Shown piece by piece: positions 7,294 through 16,808 of a DNA stretch of 18,199 nucleotides. This DNA is from an uncultured Hungatella sp. (GTDB lineage Bacteria > Bacillota > Clostridia > Lachnospirales > Lachnospiraceae): positions 1 through 18,199 of the forward strand of contig CAUEKH010000012.1 of assembly GCA_959018155.1 (NCBI GenBank). The letters run 5' to 3'. The notes beneath the pieces are model-generated. The model saw only the letters and a program-made list of their open reading frames with translations. It was not told the origin of the DNA and ran no database searches. The stretch's first letter is position 1. Each line of letters starts with the position of its first letter. A program made the translations under genes and the position numbers.

Positions 7294-7386
7294 GCCATTT
7301 CAATTCCCAGCGGATTATAGATTCATTAATCGTACTGACGCAAAGGAATACATGTCGTATGCCGGCTACTCCCCTTTATTTACGAG
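7282..7386 (-). promoter_or_regulatory. yybP-ykoY (Mn2+) riboswitch aptamer
   Basis: In minus-strand RNA the 5' part reads AAUAAAGGGGAGUAGCC (from 7380 downwards), containing the GGGGAGUAGC hallmark of the yybP-ykoY class. The 3' part reads GGCAAGACUUUUAUU, containing the conserved GCAAGAC. P1 pairs AAUAAAGG with CUUUUAUU (8 bp, one G-U) and GCC pairs with GGC inside it. A short hairpin AUAC/GUAU, an outer stem AUUCC/GGAAU and an inner stem GAUUA/UAAUC can form between. Aptamer length from P1 to P1 is 99 nt, as expected. Known members bind Mn2+ and raise expression by stabilising P1 against a terminator; the same overlap is seen here. Specificity for Mn2+ is by family. Confidence 0.88.
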
Positions 7387-7393
7387 AATTATT

Positions 7394-7422
7394 ATAATAT
7401 AAATCCGCGAAAATTTCCACAA
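7394..7422 (-). promoter_or_regulatory. Promoter of the riboswitch-controlled operon
   Basis: On the minus strand TTGTGG (7417-7422) is followed after 17 bp by TATTAT (7394-7399); an overlapping TATAAT lies at 7391-7396. The predicted start near 7386 is about 6 nt before the aptamer. It lies in the 35-65 nt just downstream of the gyrA stop. Confidence 0.6.
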
Positions 7423-7457
7423 CTATTTTTACTGTTTATCATACAGTTTTGATTTTC

Positions 7458-10037
7458 CTACTCCTGAGTCACGTCTGGCTCTTCTGAAGTCTCCTCCGGA
7501 ACACCGGTTTCCGTCACTTCTTCTTCACCGCGGCTATCTTCGGGATCTTCAATCTCCAGTTCCTCAATTCCGTCGCCCTCAGACTTGCTTCCATTGTCGC
7601 GGACCTTGGCAATACTTGCCACGCGGATATCGGAATCCTGATCAATATTCATTAACTTCACACCTGAGGTGTTACGCCCGATCACGGAGATATCATCGAC
7701 GGAGATTCGGATCACGATTCCCTCTGTCGTAATCATCATTACATCGTGGTCATCGTGGACTAACTTGGCGCCTACCAGATCTCCGGTCTTCTCGGTTATC
7801 TTATAGCAGAGAACACCCTTTCCGCTTCTCTTCTGCGGAGTGAACTCTTCGATTGGGGTCCGTTTGCCCATACCATTTTCAGAGACGACGAGGAGTTTTT
7901 CACCCTGGGTATCGACCTGCATACCGATCACTTCATCGTCATCATTGAGTTTCATACCGATCACACCCATGGAGACACGGCCTGTCACGCGGACATCGCT
8001 TTCATGGAAACGGATACACTGTCCCTTCTTTGTCACCAGGAAGATATCTTTTGTATTGTCGGTTGCCTTGACCTCAATCAGTTCATCATTTTCCCTAAGG
8101 ACGATGGCCTGAAGGCCGTTCTTGCGGACATTGGCGTACTCTACCATCGGAGTCTTCTTCACCATTCCATCCCTGGTAGCCATGAAGAGGAATTTGTCGT
8201 CATCGTATTCCTTCATCGGGATGATGGCGGTGATACTCTCTCCCGGAAGAAGCTGCAGAAGGTTCACAATCGCCGTTCCTCTGGCTGTGCGGCTTCCCTC
8301 CGGTATCGCATACGTCTTAAGACGGTATACACGGCCTGTATTGGTAAAGAACATGATATAGTGGTGGGTCGTCGTCATCAGCAGATCCTCGATGTAGTCT
8401 TCATCAATGGTCTGCATTCCCTTGATTCCCTTGCCGCCGCGGTTCTGGCTCTTAAAGTTGTCAACTGACATCCTCTTGATATAGCCCAGCTTTGTCATGG
8501 CAACTACGGTATTCTCGTCCGGAATTAAATCTTCCATGGACATATCAAATTCATCGAATCCGATGGAAGTTCTTCTGTCATCGCCGTATTTATCGGAAAT
8601 CACCATGATTTCTTCCTTGATTACGCCAAGAAGCTTCTTCTCATCTGCAAGGATTGCCTTCAATTCCGCAATTCTCGCCTCCAGTTCTCTGTATTCGTTC
8701 TCAAGCTTCTCTCTTTCCAGACCTGTAAGAGCACGCAGACGCATATCGACGATGGCCTGGGCCTGAGCGTCGCTTAAGCCGAACCGTTCCATCAACTCGC
8801 TCTTTGCTATCTGCACATTCTGGGAATTGCGGATAATCCTGATTACTTCATCAATATTGTCAAGAGCGATTAGTAAGCCCTCTAAAATATGGGCGCGCTC
8901 TTCTGCTTTATTTAAATCGTACTGGGTCCGCCTTGTGACAACGTCCTTCTGATGTTCCAGATACAGCTTTAACATCTGGGCCAGGTTTAAGACACGCGGC
9001 TCGTTGTTGACGAGAGCCAGCATGATCACGCCAAAGGTATCCTGTAACTGGGTATGTTTTAAAAGCTGATTTAAAATGACGTTTGCATTTACATCACGGC
9101 GAAGCTCGATGCAGATTCTCATACCTTCCCGGTCTGATTCATCACGCAAATCCGTGATTCCATCGATCTTCTTCTCTTTTGCCAGTTCTGCAATCTTCTC
9201 GATTAAACGGGCTTTATTGACAAGGTAGGGAAGTTCGGTCACAAGGATGCGGCTCTTTCCGTTGGGAAGAGTCTCGATATCGGTGACGGCTCTCACCTTA
9301 ATCTTGCCGCGTCCCGTCCGGTACGCCTCCTCGATGCCCATTTTTCCAAGGATGGTGGCGCCGGTTGGGAAATCAGGGCCTTTGATGATTTCGAGAATCT
9401 CCTCGATCGTAGTCTCCCTGTCTTCTTCCACCTGATTGTCTATAATTTTCACCACAGCCCCGATCACTTCTCTTAAGTTGTGGGGCGGGATGTTGGTCGC
9501 CATACCGACGGCGATTCCCGAAGTTCCGTTCACGAGAAGGTTGGGGAATCTCGACGGAAGAACCACCGGTTCCTTCTCCGTCTCATCGAAGTTCGGCATA
9601 AAGTCTACGGTATTCTTGCCGATATCGGCTAACATCTCCATGGAAACCTTGCTTAAACGGGCCTCCGTATAACGCATGGCGGCTGCGCCGTCGCCATCCA
9701 CGGAACCGAAGTTGCCGTGGCCGTCAACCAGCGGATATCTGGTGGACCATTCCTGGGCCATATTGACTAACGCTCCATAGATAGAGCTGTCACCATGTGG
9801 ATGGTATTTACCCATGGTATCACCGACGATACGGGCACATTTACGATGTGGCTTATCCGGACCGTTGTTGAGCTCTATCATGGAGAATAAGACTCTTCGC
9901 TGAACGGGCTTCAGACCGTCTCTTACGTCAGGTAATGCTCTGGCAGCGATAACACTCATGGCATAGTCGATGTACGACTTTTCCATGGTTTTCTTCAAAT
10001 CTACTTCATGAACTTTATCAAAGATATTTGGTTCCAT
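7458..10037 (-). CDS. gyrA: DNA gyrase subunit A
   Basis: A complete 859-residue subunit that breaks and rejoins DNA in the A2B2 gyrase, which introduces negative supercoils. The catalytic tyrosine is Y123 in MRYTEARL. The GyrA box that marks gyrase rather than topoisomerase IV is QNRGGKG at 531-537, and the C-terminal beta-pinwheel follows to about 820, ending in a very acidic tail (about 820-859). In the quinolone-determining region, [10 protein letters not shown] (79-88) keeps the serine equivalent to E. coli S83 but has glycine at the position of E. coli D87. The ATG at 10037 has GGAGG 8 nt upstream and lies 27 nt after gyrB, as a two-gene unit. Confidence 0.98.
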   Translation of the reverse strand: MEPNIFDKVHEVDLKKTMEKSYIDYAMSVIAARALPDVRDGLKPVQRRVLFSMIELNNGPDKPHRKCARIVGDTMGKYHPHGDSSIYGALVNMAQEWSTRYPLVDGHGNFGSVDGDGAAAMRYTEARLSKVSMEMLADIGKNTVDFMPNFDETEKEPVVLPSRFPNLLVNGTSGIAVGMATNIPPHNLREVIGAVVKIIDNQVEEDRETTIEEILEIIKGPDFPTGATILGKMGIEEAYRTGRGKIKVRAVTDIETLPNGKSRILVTELPYLVNKARLIEKIAELAKEKKIDGITDLRDESDREGMRICIELRRDVNANVILNQLLKHTQLQDTFGVIMLALVNNEPRVLNLAQMLKLYLEHQKDVVTRRTQYDLNKAEERAHILEGLLIALDNIDEVIRIIRNSQNVQIAKSELMERFGLSDAQAQAIVDMRLRALTGLEREKLENEYRELEARIAELKAILADEKKLLGVIKEEIMVISDKYGDDRRTSIGFDEFDMSMEDLIPDENTVVAMTKLGYIKRMSVDNFKSQNRGGKGIKGMQTIDEDYIEDLLMTTTHHYIMFFTNTGRVYRLKTYAIPEGSRTARGTAIVNLLQLLPGESITAIIPMKEYDDDKFLFMATRDGMVKKTPMVEYANVRKNGLQAIVLRENDELIEVKATDNTKDIFLVTKKGQCIRFHESDVRVTGRVSMGVIGMKLNDDDEVIGMQVDTQGEKLLVVSENGMGKRTPIEEFTPQKRSGKGVLCYKITEKTGDLVGAKLVHDDHDVMMITTEGIVIRISVDDISVIGRNTSGVKLMNIDQDSDIRVASIAKVRDNGSKSEGDGIEELEIEDPEDSRGEEEVTETGVPEETSEEPDVTQE

Positions 10038-10064
10038 TCTATTTCCTCCAGAAAGATTCTATCA

Positions 10065-12062
<1,998 letters not shown>

Positions 12063-12072
12063 TCAAACTTAG

Positions 12073-13158
12073 TTAATTTTCACTGATCACTGTACCACTC
12101 ACAACCCGGAATATCTTATCAATCCGGAACCGGTTGTTGACAAAATCCTCCAGCCCCGTACAGGTGATCATGGTCTGTATATGATTAATTCCTGACAGCA
12201 GATGGTTCTGTCTGCTGCTGTCCAGTTCCGATAACACGTCATCCAGTAAAAGGATGGGATAATCATGTACTAATTTCTTTACTATCTCTATTTCCGCCAG
12301 CTTTAAAGAGAGAGCTGCCGTTCTCTGCTGTCCCTGGGAACCAAATTTCCGGATATCAATTCCGTTGATGATAAAGCTTAAATCATCTCTGTGGGGACCC
12401 GTCAAAGTAGTCTTCTGCTTCATATCGGAAAGACGGCTCTTTTTTAACGCATCCTCGAAGGCATCAGCCGTAACATTTGGCTCATAGCTGATGCTGAGTG
12501 ATTCCCGTTCCCCGGAAAGCTGGCTGTGGATTCCCACAATCAGTTCATTGAGCTGTTCCACAAATTCTTCTCTGTAGTGAATCAGTTCCCTGCCGTACTG
12601 AACCAGCTGCATATCCCAGATATCGAGTGTTTCTTCATATTCCGGCCGAAACGCCAGATCTTTCAGCAGCCGGTTGCGCTGCGTCACGATTTTATTGTAC
12701 TGAACCAGGGAATGGACGTACAGTTTATTCAGCTGACACAGTTCCAGGTCAATAAAACGGCGGCGCTCCGCCGGCCCATTCTTAATCAAATTCAAATCTT
12801 CCGGGGAAAAGAACACAACATTGACAATCCCAAACAGTTCGCTGGCCTTTCGTATGGGGACGCCGTTGACGGCGACCCCTTTGGCTTTATTCTTCTTTAA
12901 GTGCATGTCGATTCTGTATGGGACGTCTTTTTTCCTGATATTCAGCTTGATATGCGACTCTTCCCTGTTGAACTGGATAATCTCCTTATCCTTGCTGCCG
13001 CGGTGGGATTTCGTCGTTGCACAGACATAGACAGCCTCCAGGATATTGGTCTTTCCCTGGGCATTGTCTCCGTACAGGATATTGGTTCCCTGACTGAACT
13101 CCATATGGAGTTCATCGTAATTCCTGTAATTTTTCAGTTCTATCGATTCTATGAACAT
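12073..13158 (-). CDS. recF: DNA replication and repair protein RecF
   Basis: A complete 361-residue SMC/ABC-like ATPase that helps load RecA at gapped DNA. The Walker A motif GDNAQGKT lies at 30-37, after the N-terminal IELKNYRNY strand. The signature motif KFGSQGQQRTAALSLKLAE is at 271-289 and Walker B with the catalytic pair, PILLLDDVLSELD, is at 301-313. The start at 13158 lies 8 nt after the S4 gene stop, so the two are coupled; a weak AAGG site overlaps that stop. The gene order dnaN-S4-recF-gyrB is the classical Firmicutes origin order, but the small DUF370 gene often found between recF and gyrB is absent. Confidence 0.97.
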   Translation of the reverse strand: MFIESIELKNYRNYDELHMEFSQGTNILYGDNAQGKTNILEAVYVCATTKSHRGSKDKEIIQFNREESHIKLNIRKKDVPYRIDMHLKKNKAKGVAVNGVPIRKASELFGIVNVVFFSPEDLNLIKNGPAERRRFIDLELCQLNKLYVHSLVQYNKIVTQRNRLLKDLAFRPEYEETLDIWDMQLVQYGRELIHYREEFVEQLNELIVGIHSQLSGERESLSISYEPNVTADAFEDALKKSRLSDMKQKTTLTGPHRDDLSFIINGIDIRKFGSQGQQRTAALSLKLAEIEIVKKLVHDYPILLLDDVLSELDSSRQNHLLSGINHIQTMITCTGLEDFVNNRFRIDKIFRVVSGTVISEN

Positions 13159-13166
13159 GGATGGCC

Positions 13167-13376
13167 TTATTCCTCGATTTTAATCGTATTGCCTTCGTAT
13201 TCGACCATATCACCGGCCCTGAGTTTCTTACCGCGCTGGTATTCTGTCTGGCCGTTGACTTTGACGGAACCTTCCTCGATTGCGTATTTTGCATCCACGC
13301 CGGATTCTACAAGGCCCGCGGCTTTTAACGCCTGGCCCAGTTTAATGTATTCGTCTCTCAGTTTTATGATTTCCAT
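13167..13376 (-). CDS. yaaA: S4-domain RNA-binding protein, YaaA/RlbA type
   Basis: A 69-residue protein made almost entirely of one S4 RNA-binding domain. IKLGQALKAAGLVESGVDAKYAIEEGSVKVNG (about residues 11-42) carries the alpha-L motif, followed by beta strands to residue 69. In Firmicutes this gene sits between dnaN and recF, and its B. subtilis counterpart is implicated in large ribosomal subunit maturation. The ATG at 13376 has AAGGAG 7 nt upstream. It starts 17 nt after dnaN and ends 8 nt before recF, so it is an operon member. The specific RNA target is not evident from sequence. Confidence 0.92.
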   Translation of the reverse strand: MEIIKLRDEYIKLGQALKAAGLVESGVDAKYAIEEGSVKVNGQTEYQRGKKLRAGDMVEYEGNTIKIEE

Positions 13377-13393
13377 TCTCTCTCCTTGGACAC

Positions 13394-14515
13394 CTAGACG
13401 GATGCCGCGTTAAAGTTGACCGGAAGAATTAAGTAAATGTATTTCTTATCTTCATCCCGGATAAAGCACGGGGACTTCGGATTCAGCATGTAAAGGGTCA
13501 CTTCCTCATCGTCGATAATCCTTAAAGCGTCGATTAAGAACTTCGGGTTGAAGCCGATCATGATATCGCTTCCCGTCTTATGGGCCATGACTTCGGCGTT
13601 CATGGAACCGAAGCTGGAATTCATCTTAAGCTGCAGCTCCTGATCTGCCACGTTGATAATCAAAGGTTTTTTATCATTTTCCCGGATCAGGATGGTTGCG
13701 CGTTCGATACAGTCGAGGAGTTCTCGCTTATTGACTGTGATCTTCGTCTCATAATCGCTGGAAAGCATCTGATCGATCCGGAAATACTCACCCTCAATCA
13801 GACGGGAAACCACGATGGTATCATCAAATTCAAATAATATATGGTTGCTGCTGAAGAATATCAGCACTTCTTTCTCGTTATCACCGCCTAAAATCTTGCT
13901 GACTTCACCTAGAGTCTTGCCAGGAACGATGACTTTTATATCATGGTATGTGTCTTTTAATTCCACATTCCGGATGGAAATGCGGTGGCCATCCAGTGAA
14001 ACCACCTTCAGCTGATTGCCGGTAACCTGGAAAAGTTCGCCAGTCATCATCTTGTTGCTGTCATTGGGCGCAATGGAGAAAATCGTCTGGCGGATGACCT
14101 CCTTCAGCGTAAACTGGGACACACAGATATAATTATCTCTTTCTATATAGGGAAGATAAGCAAATTCCTCCCCGTCACGGCCCTGGATATGGAAAACAGA
14201 ATTTTCACAGGAAATGGTGGTGGTGAACTTCTCATCACTCTCGATTGTGACGGTGGAATCCCCTGCTGAGGAGAGTTTTCTTACGATTTCGGATAACAGC
14301 TTGGCATCCAGAGCAATCTTGCCACGCTCATGGATGGTTCCTTCTACCTTCGTCTCAATGCCAAGTTCCATGTCATTGGCGGTCAGTTTGATTTCAGAAC
14401 CACTGGCGTCAATAAAGATACATTCAAGGATGGACATGGTTGTTTTGGATGGAACTGCTTTTAAAACGATATTGATGCCGTTCAAAATGGCATCCTGTTG
14501 GAATGTCAGCTTCAT
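13394..14515 (-). CDS. dnaN: DNA polymerase III beta subunit (sliding clamp)
   Basis: A 373-residue processivity clamp that forms a dimeric ring on DNA and tethers polymerase III. Length and three-repeat organisation fit the family: N-terminal domain MKLTFQQDAILNGINIVLKAV with MSILECIFI, a middle domain around VNIVLKA-like repeats (GRDGEEFAYLP; MMTGELFQVTGNQLKVVSLDGHRISI), and a C-terminal end YIYLILPVN. The ATG at 14515 was chosen by homology to the family N-terminus; the upstream frame extension (65 codons) runs through the DnaA-box region and is not real coding. The AAGGAG site is 12 nt upstream, which is long, and a near-consensus DnaA box lies in that gap. Confidence 0.97.
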   Translation of the reverse strand: MKLTFQQDAILNGINIVLKAVPSKTTMSILECIFIDASGSEIKLTANDMELGIETKVEGTIHERGKIALDAKLLSEIVRKLSSAGDSTVTIESDEKFTTTISCENSVFHIQGRDGEEFAYLPYIERDNYICVSQFTLKEVIRQTIFSIAPNDSNKMMTGELFQVTGNQLKVVSLDGHRISIRNVELKDTYHDIKVIVPGKTLGEVSKILGGDNEKEVLIFFSSNHILFEFDDTIVVSRLIEGEYFRIDQMLSSDYETKITVNKRELLDCIERATILIRENDKKPLIINVADQELQLKMNSSFGSMNAEVMAHKTGSDIMIGFNPKFLIDALRIIDDEEVTLYMLNPKSPCFIRDEDKKYIYLILPVNFNAASV

Positions 14516-14518
14516 AAT

Positions 14519-14750
14519 TGTTGATAACTCCTTTTCTGATAAAGTCACGAAACAGATAAGTATATAAATAGATAAATTCCGTCGTATTAGTAGTAGGGGG
14601 TGTGGGTTTGTGTATAAGCCCTGTAAAGCCACAGTGGGACAGGCTTTCACGCGTTCATAAGCATGTGTATAAAGTCGTAAATTCTTCAGGATAAATCTTA
14701 AGTTATCCACAAGGGCTTAAAACCAAAAATGAACCCCATTTTTATCCACA
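14519..14750. other. oriC, dnaA-dnaN spacer: DnaA boxes, DnaA-trios and AT-rich unwinding region
   Basis: Perfect DnaA boxes (TTATNCACA) lie at 14703-14711 and 14742-14750 on the plus strand and at 14609-14617 and 14664-14672 on the minus strand; TTATCAACA at 14519-14527 (minus) is one base off. Left of the 14609 box are a G-run (14597-14600) and three consecutive TAG triplets (14588-14596). Read 3'-5' these are GAT-GAT-GAT, the DnaA-trio pattern. An AT-rich stretch follows (about 14551-14584). This order, box / GC-rich / trios / AT-rich, is the basal unwinding system described for B. subtilis. DNA melting here is inferred from that model. Confidence 0.85.
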
Positions 14751-14774
14751 GAAAATCAACACGATATTCACATC

Positions 14775-16154
14775 CTATTGTGGATTGATTTTCTTCTTCA
14801 GAATCTCAATTGTATTGATAAGAGCTGTATCTTCCTTTGCCAAATCGGCCTTGATCTTCTCAACACCATGGATAATGGTGGTGTGATCACGTCCTCCTAA
14901 ATACTTTCCTATGTTCTGGAGAGGGGTATCGACCATCTCGCGGCAGAGATACATGACAATCTGACGCGGATAGACGATCTCTTTGTTCCTCTTCTGGGAA
15001 CAGATATCGAGGGGGGTGATTCCATAGTGGTCGGCCACCACCTCAATGACGAATTCCGGAGTAACTTCCCGCTTGTCATTGGGGGAAATGATGTCTTTTA
15101 AGGCTTCTTCGGCCAGTTCCACTGTGATTTCTTTATTGTCGAGGCGGGAGAGGGCGACGATCTTTGTCAGGGCGCCTTCCAGCTCACGAATGTTTGATTT
15201 AATGTTGGTGGCTATGTACTTGATCACTTCATTATCAATGTTATAGCCCTCCATCTCCTCCTTTTTGCGCAGGATAGCCATCCTCGTCTCGTAATCCGGG
15301 GACTGGATATCTACGGTTAAACCCCATTCAAATCGGGAGCGGAGACGTTCCTCCAGCGTCTCAATTTCTTTTGGCGGTTTATCTGAGGAAATAATAATCT
15401 GCTTTTTCGCTTCATATAATGCGTTGAAGGTGTGGAAAAATTCTTCCTGGGTACTTTCTTTACCGATGATAAACTGGATATCATCAATTAACAGAACGTC
15501 GTTGGTCCTGTATTTATCACGGAATTCAGTGGGAGAGAAGTTGTTCTTATTCCGGATGGCATCGATCAGTTCGTTGGTAAATTTCTCACTCGTCACATAA
15601 AGAACCTTTGCATTCGGGTTATTTTTCAAAATAAAATGGCCGATGGAGTGCATCAGGTGAGTCTTTCCCAGTCCCACACCTCCGTAGATAAAGAGGGGGT
15701 TATAGATTTCACCGGGAGATTCAGCGACCGCCAGTGATGCGGCATGGGCCAGATTGTTGTTGGCACCGACTACAAAGGTATCAAACGTATATTTAGGATT
15801 TAAGTTGGCGGTGGTGATGGCCGACTGGCTGACGGGATTCACCATGTTGTTGATCAGTGTATTGCCGGACGGAGCCGGGGTTTTCTCTGGAGGCGCCTGG
15901 TTTTCCACAACGAAATCAACGGTGCATTCGAAACCCGTTACCTCTTCAATTGTAATTTTTAGCAGAAATCCGTACTTTTTGCGGATATAACCTAAAAATT
16001 CTTCTTCCGGAACCGTAACCGTCACAACGTCGCCGTTTACGGAATGTAATTTCAGGGGAAGAAGCCATGTTTTAAAAGAGACATCGGTAATATCGTGCTC
16101 TTCTTTTAAGTTTAATAAGATTTCGTCCCATTTTTCTCTCAGTTTTTCAAACAT
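14775..16154 (-). CDS. dnaA: Chromosomal replication initiator protein DnaA
   Basis: A complete 459-residue AAA+ initiator that binds DnaA boxes and melts oriC. Domain I lies at about 1-80 (WDEILLNLKEE, SFKTWLLPL), a short proline-rich linker (domain II) at about 85-115, and the AAA+ domain III at about 120-340, with Walker A GGVGLGKT at 158-165 and Walker B VLLIDD at 220-225. The DNA-binding domain IV contains the signature GGRDHTTIIHGVEKI at 420-434. The ATG at 16154 has AGGAG 8 nt upstream; the in-frame extension of 25 codons is rejected because MFEKLREKWDEI is the normal start. DnaA-box clusters on both sides suggest autoregulation. Confidence 0.98.
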   Translation of the reverse strand: MFEKLREKWDEILLNLKEEHDITDVSFKTWLLPLKLHSVNGDVVTVTVPEEEFLGYIRKKYGFLLKITIEEVTGFECTVDFVVENQAPPEKTPAPSGNTLINNMVNPVSQSAITTANLNPKYTFDTFVVGANNNLAHAASLAVAESPGEIYNPLFIYGGVGLGKTHLMHSIGHFILKNNPNAKVLYVTSEKFTNELIDAIRNKNNFSPTEFRDKYRTNDVLLIDDIQFIIGKESTQEEFFHTFNALYEAKKQIIISSDKPPKEIETLEERLRSRFEWGLTVDIQSPDYETRMAILRKKEEMEGYNIDNEVIKYIATNIKSNIRELEGALTKIVALSRLDNKEITVELAEEALKDIISPNDKREVTPEFVIEVVADHYGITPLDICSQKRNKEIVYPRQIVMYLCREMVDTPLQNIGKYLGGRDHTTIIHGVEKIKADLAKEDTALINTIEILKKKINPQ

Positions 16155-16247
16155 TTCGTGTCTCCTACATCTATATAAAATGCAAATAAAGAAAGTTCCA
16201 ATCACGTAAAATGAGGGAATAGTGCGCATTAGCCCAATCTACATATC

Positions 16248-16276
16248 ATTTTATAACATTTCCGGTTTTTTTTCAA
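16248..16276 (-). promoter_or_regulatory. dnaA promoter
   Basis: On the minus strand TTGAAA (16271-16276) and TAAAAT (16248-16253) are separated by 17 bp, about 95 bp upstream of the dnaA start. A perfect DnaA box (16294-16302) lies just upstream of the -35, placed for DnaA feedback control. Confidence 0.7.
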
Positions 16277-16293
16277 TGACAATAGAAAATTTT

Positions 16294-16519
16294 TGTGGAT
16301 AAGTGTGTGTAAAGCATGTGAATTTGTTGTTTACATGGTGTTGATAACCATCCTGAGGGGGAGTTGTCCACAAAAAATTGGAAAAAGATAACTCTGTTTA
16401 TACACAAACGGGAAAACTTGAATTTAAGAGAGGTTCTGAAGGGCGGTTGTGAACAAAAAATGGGTTATCAAGAGCTTATCCATATGGTTATCCACAAGTT
16501 ATCCACTTTTTGGGGATAA
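16294..16519. other. oriC, upstream DnaA-box cluster
   Basis: This cluster lies in the 480-bp stretch between dnaA and the toxin-like gene. Perfect boxes: TTATCCACA minus at 16294-16302, TTATACACA plus at 16398-16406, TTATCCACA plus at 16488-16496. One-mismatch boxes: 16339-16347 (minus), 16364-16372 (plus), 16476-16484 (plus), 16499-16507 (plus) and 16511-16519 (minus). The density, the flanking dnaA gene and the second cluster in the dnaA-dnaN spacer fit the bipartite Firmicutes origin. Confidence 0.88.
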
Positions 16520-16550
16520 CTTTATGTAAATTAACAAAATTAAGATTATA

Positions 16551-16579
16551 TAGACAAGTCTTGTAGCAAAAAGTATAAT
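16551..16579 (+). promoter_or_regulatory. Promoter of the 28-residue toxin-like peptide
   Basis: TAGACA (16551-16556) and a consensus TATAAT (16574-16579) are spaced by 17 bp. The predicted start is near 16586, giving a leader of about 48 nt. A palindrome ACAAG-T-CTTGT overlaps the -35 (16554-16564). Confidence 0.75.
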
Positions 16580-16634
16580 ATATTTGCTGTCTCCCCTTAA
16601 CATAGATATGTCATAAATGAAAGGGGGTGTTAGT

Positions 16635-16721
16635 GTGAGCAATATCATAAATTTCCTTATCTCGATTGTGGCAAGTGTAGCTGGTTACTACATATGCAAA
16701 TGGTTAGATCGAGACGAATAA
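16635..16721 (+). CDS. Small hydrophobic peptide, putative Fst-like type I toxin (28 residues)
   Basis: This small gene starts with GTG at 16635 behind the strong site AAAGGGGG. The peptide has a single transmembrane segment (about residues 3-22, NIINFLISIVASVAGYYICK) and a short charged end (KWLDRDE). This layout, one helix followed by a W-L-basic/acidic tail, is shared by Fst-type membrane toxins and by small peptides common in Firmicutes. The gene has its own strong promoter, a terminator 26 nt after the stop, and a convergent antisense RNA whose 5' part matches the start region of this gene through a direct repeat. That arrangement is the pAD1 par (fst) plan. Toxicity is inferred from peptide form and locus organisation, not shown. 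Confidence 0.75.
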   Translation: MSNIINFLISIVASVAGYYICKWLDRDE

Positions 16722-16734
16722 GACAGTTAGCCTG

Positions 16735-16803
16735 AAAAAAACAAAGCCCCAGAGATTGCCGCTCTGGGGTTTTGTGTGTTAATGTGATATCATAAATTTC
16801 CTG
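16735..16803 (-). ncRNA. Putative antisense RNA antitoxin of the Fst-like locus (about 70 nt)
   Basis: A minus-strand promoter (TTGACA at 16835-16840; TAATAT at 16812-16817, overlapping TATAAT at 16809-16814) predicts a start near 16803. The transcript would begin with the complement of the direct repeat, run through the hairpin at 16741-16775 and end in the run TTTGTTTTTTT at about 16735. This gives about 70 nt, close to the 66-nt RNAII of pAD1 par. It overlaps the 3' end of the toxin mRNA by about 40 nt and can also pair through the repeat with the toxin's translation start. Transcription is predicted, not observed. Confidence 0.7.
16741..16775. terminator. Shared bidirectional terminator of toxin mRNA and antisense RNA
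   Basis: A stem of 14 bp (16741-16754 with 16762-16775, one G-U) has an 8-bp CCCCAGAG core and a 7-nt loop ATTGCCG. The plus strand ends in TTTTGTGTGTT; the minus strand ends in a stronger TTTGTTTTTTT run. Both transcripts of the locus would end here and share the stem-loop. Confidence 0.88.
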
Positions 16804-16808
16804 GTACC

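Larger units (their letters stand above)
16627..16802. repeat. Direct repeat pair spanning the toxin start and the antisense RNA 5' end
   Basis: A 16-nt perfect direct repeat, ATATCATAAATTTCCT, occurs at 16642-16657 (inside the toxin reading frame) and 16787-16802. It is preceded in both copies by GTGTTA(G/A)TGTG (16627-16637 and 16776-16786); the first copy has a 4-nt insert (AGCA) after this block. Because the antisense RNA is read through the second copy, it can pair with the toxin's ribosome-binding and start region, like the DRa/DRb repeats of Fst systems. Confidence 0.9.

Noticed and set aside
7352..7402. Plus-strand 16-codon reading frame with an AAAGGAA site
   Set aside because: It lies entirely inside the riboswitch and its promoter on the opposite strand; the sequence is explained by the aptamer.
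7429..7446. Hairpin after gyrA (ACTGT/ACAGT) as gyrA terminator
   Set aside because: Only 5 bp, and on the minus strand it is followed by an A-rich, not T-rich, run; gyrA may instead end at the riboswitch terminator.
14582..14591. T7-promoter-like TAATACGAC on the minus strand
   Set aside because: Only the first nine bases match and the rest of the T7 consensus is missing; the segment is the complement of the DnaA-trio region.
14516..14710. In-frame N-terminal extension of dnaN (65 codons)
   Set aside because: It runs through DnaA boxes and trios, lacks a ribosome binding site, and the family N-terminus begins at 14515.
16155..16229. In-frame extension of dnaA (25 codons)
   Set aside because: No ribosome binding site and it overlaps the leader; MFEKLREKWDEI is the normal DnaA start.
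16294..16519. CRISPR-like or iteron array
   Set aside because: The repeated 9-mers are irregularly spaced, in both orientations, and match the DnaA-box consensus; there are no regular repeats with unique spacers.
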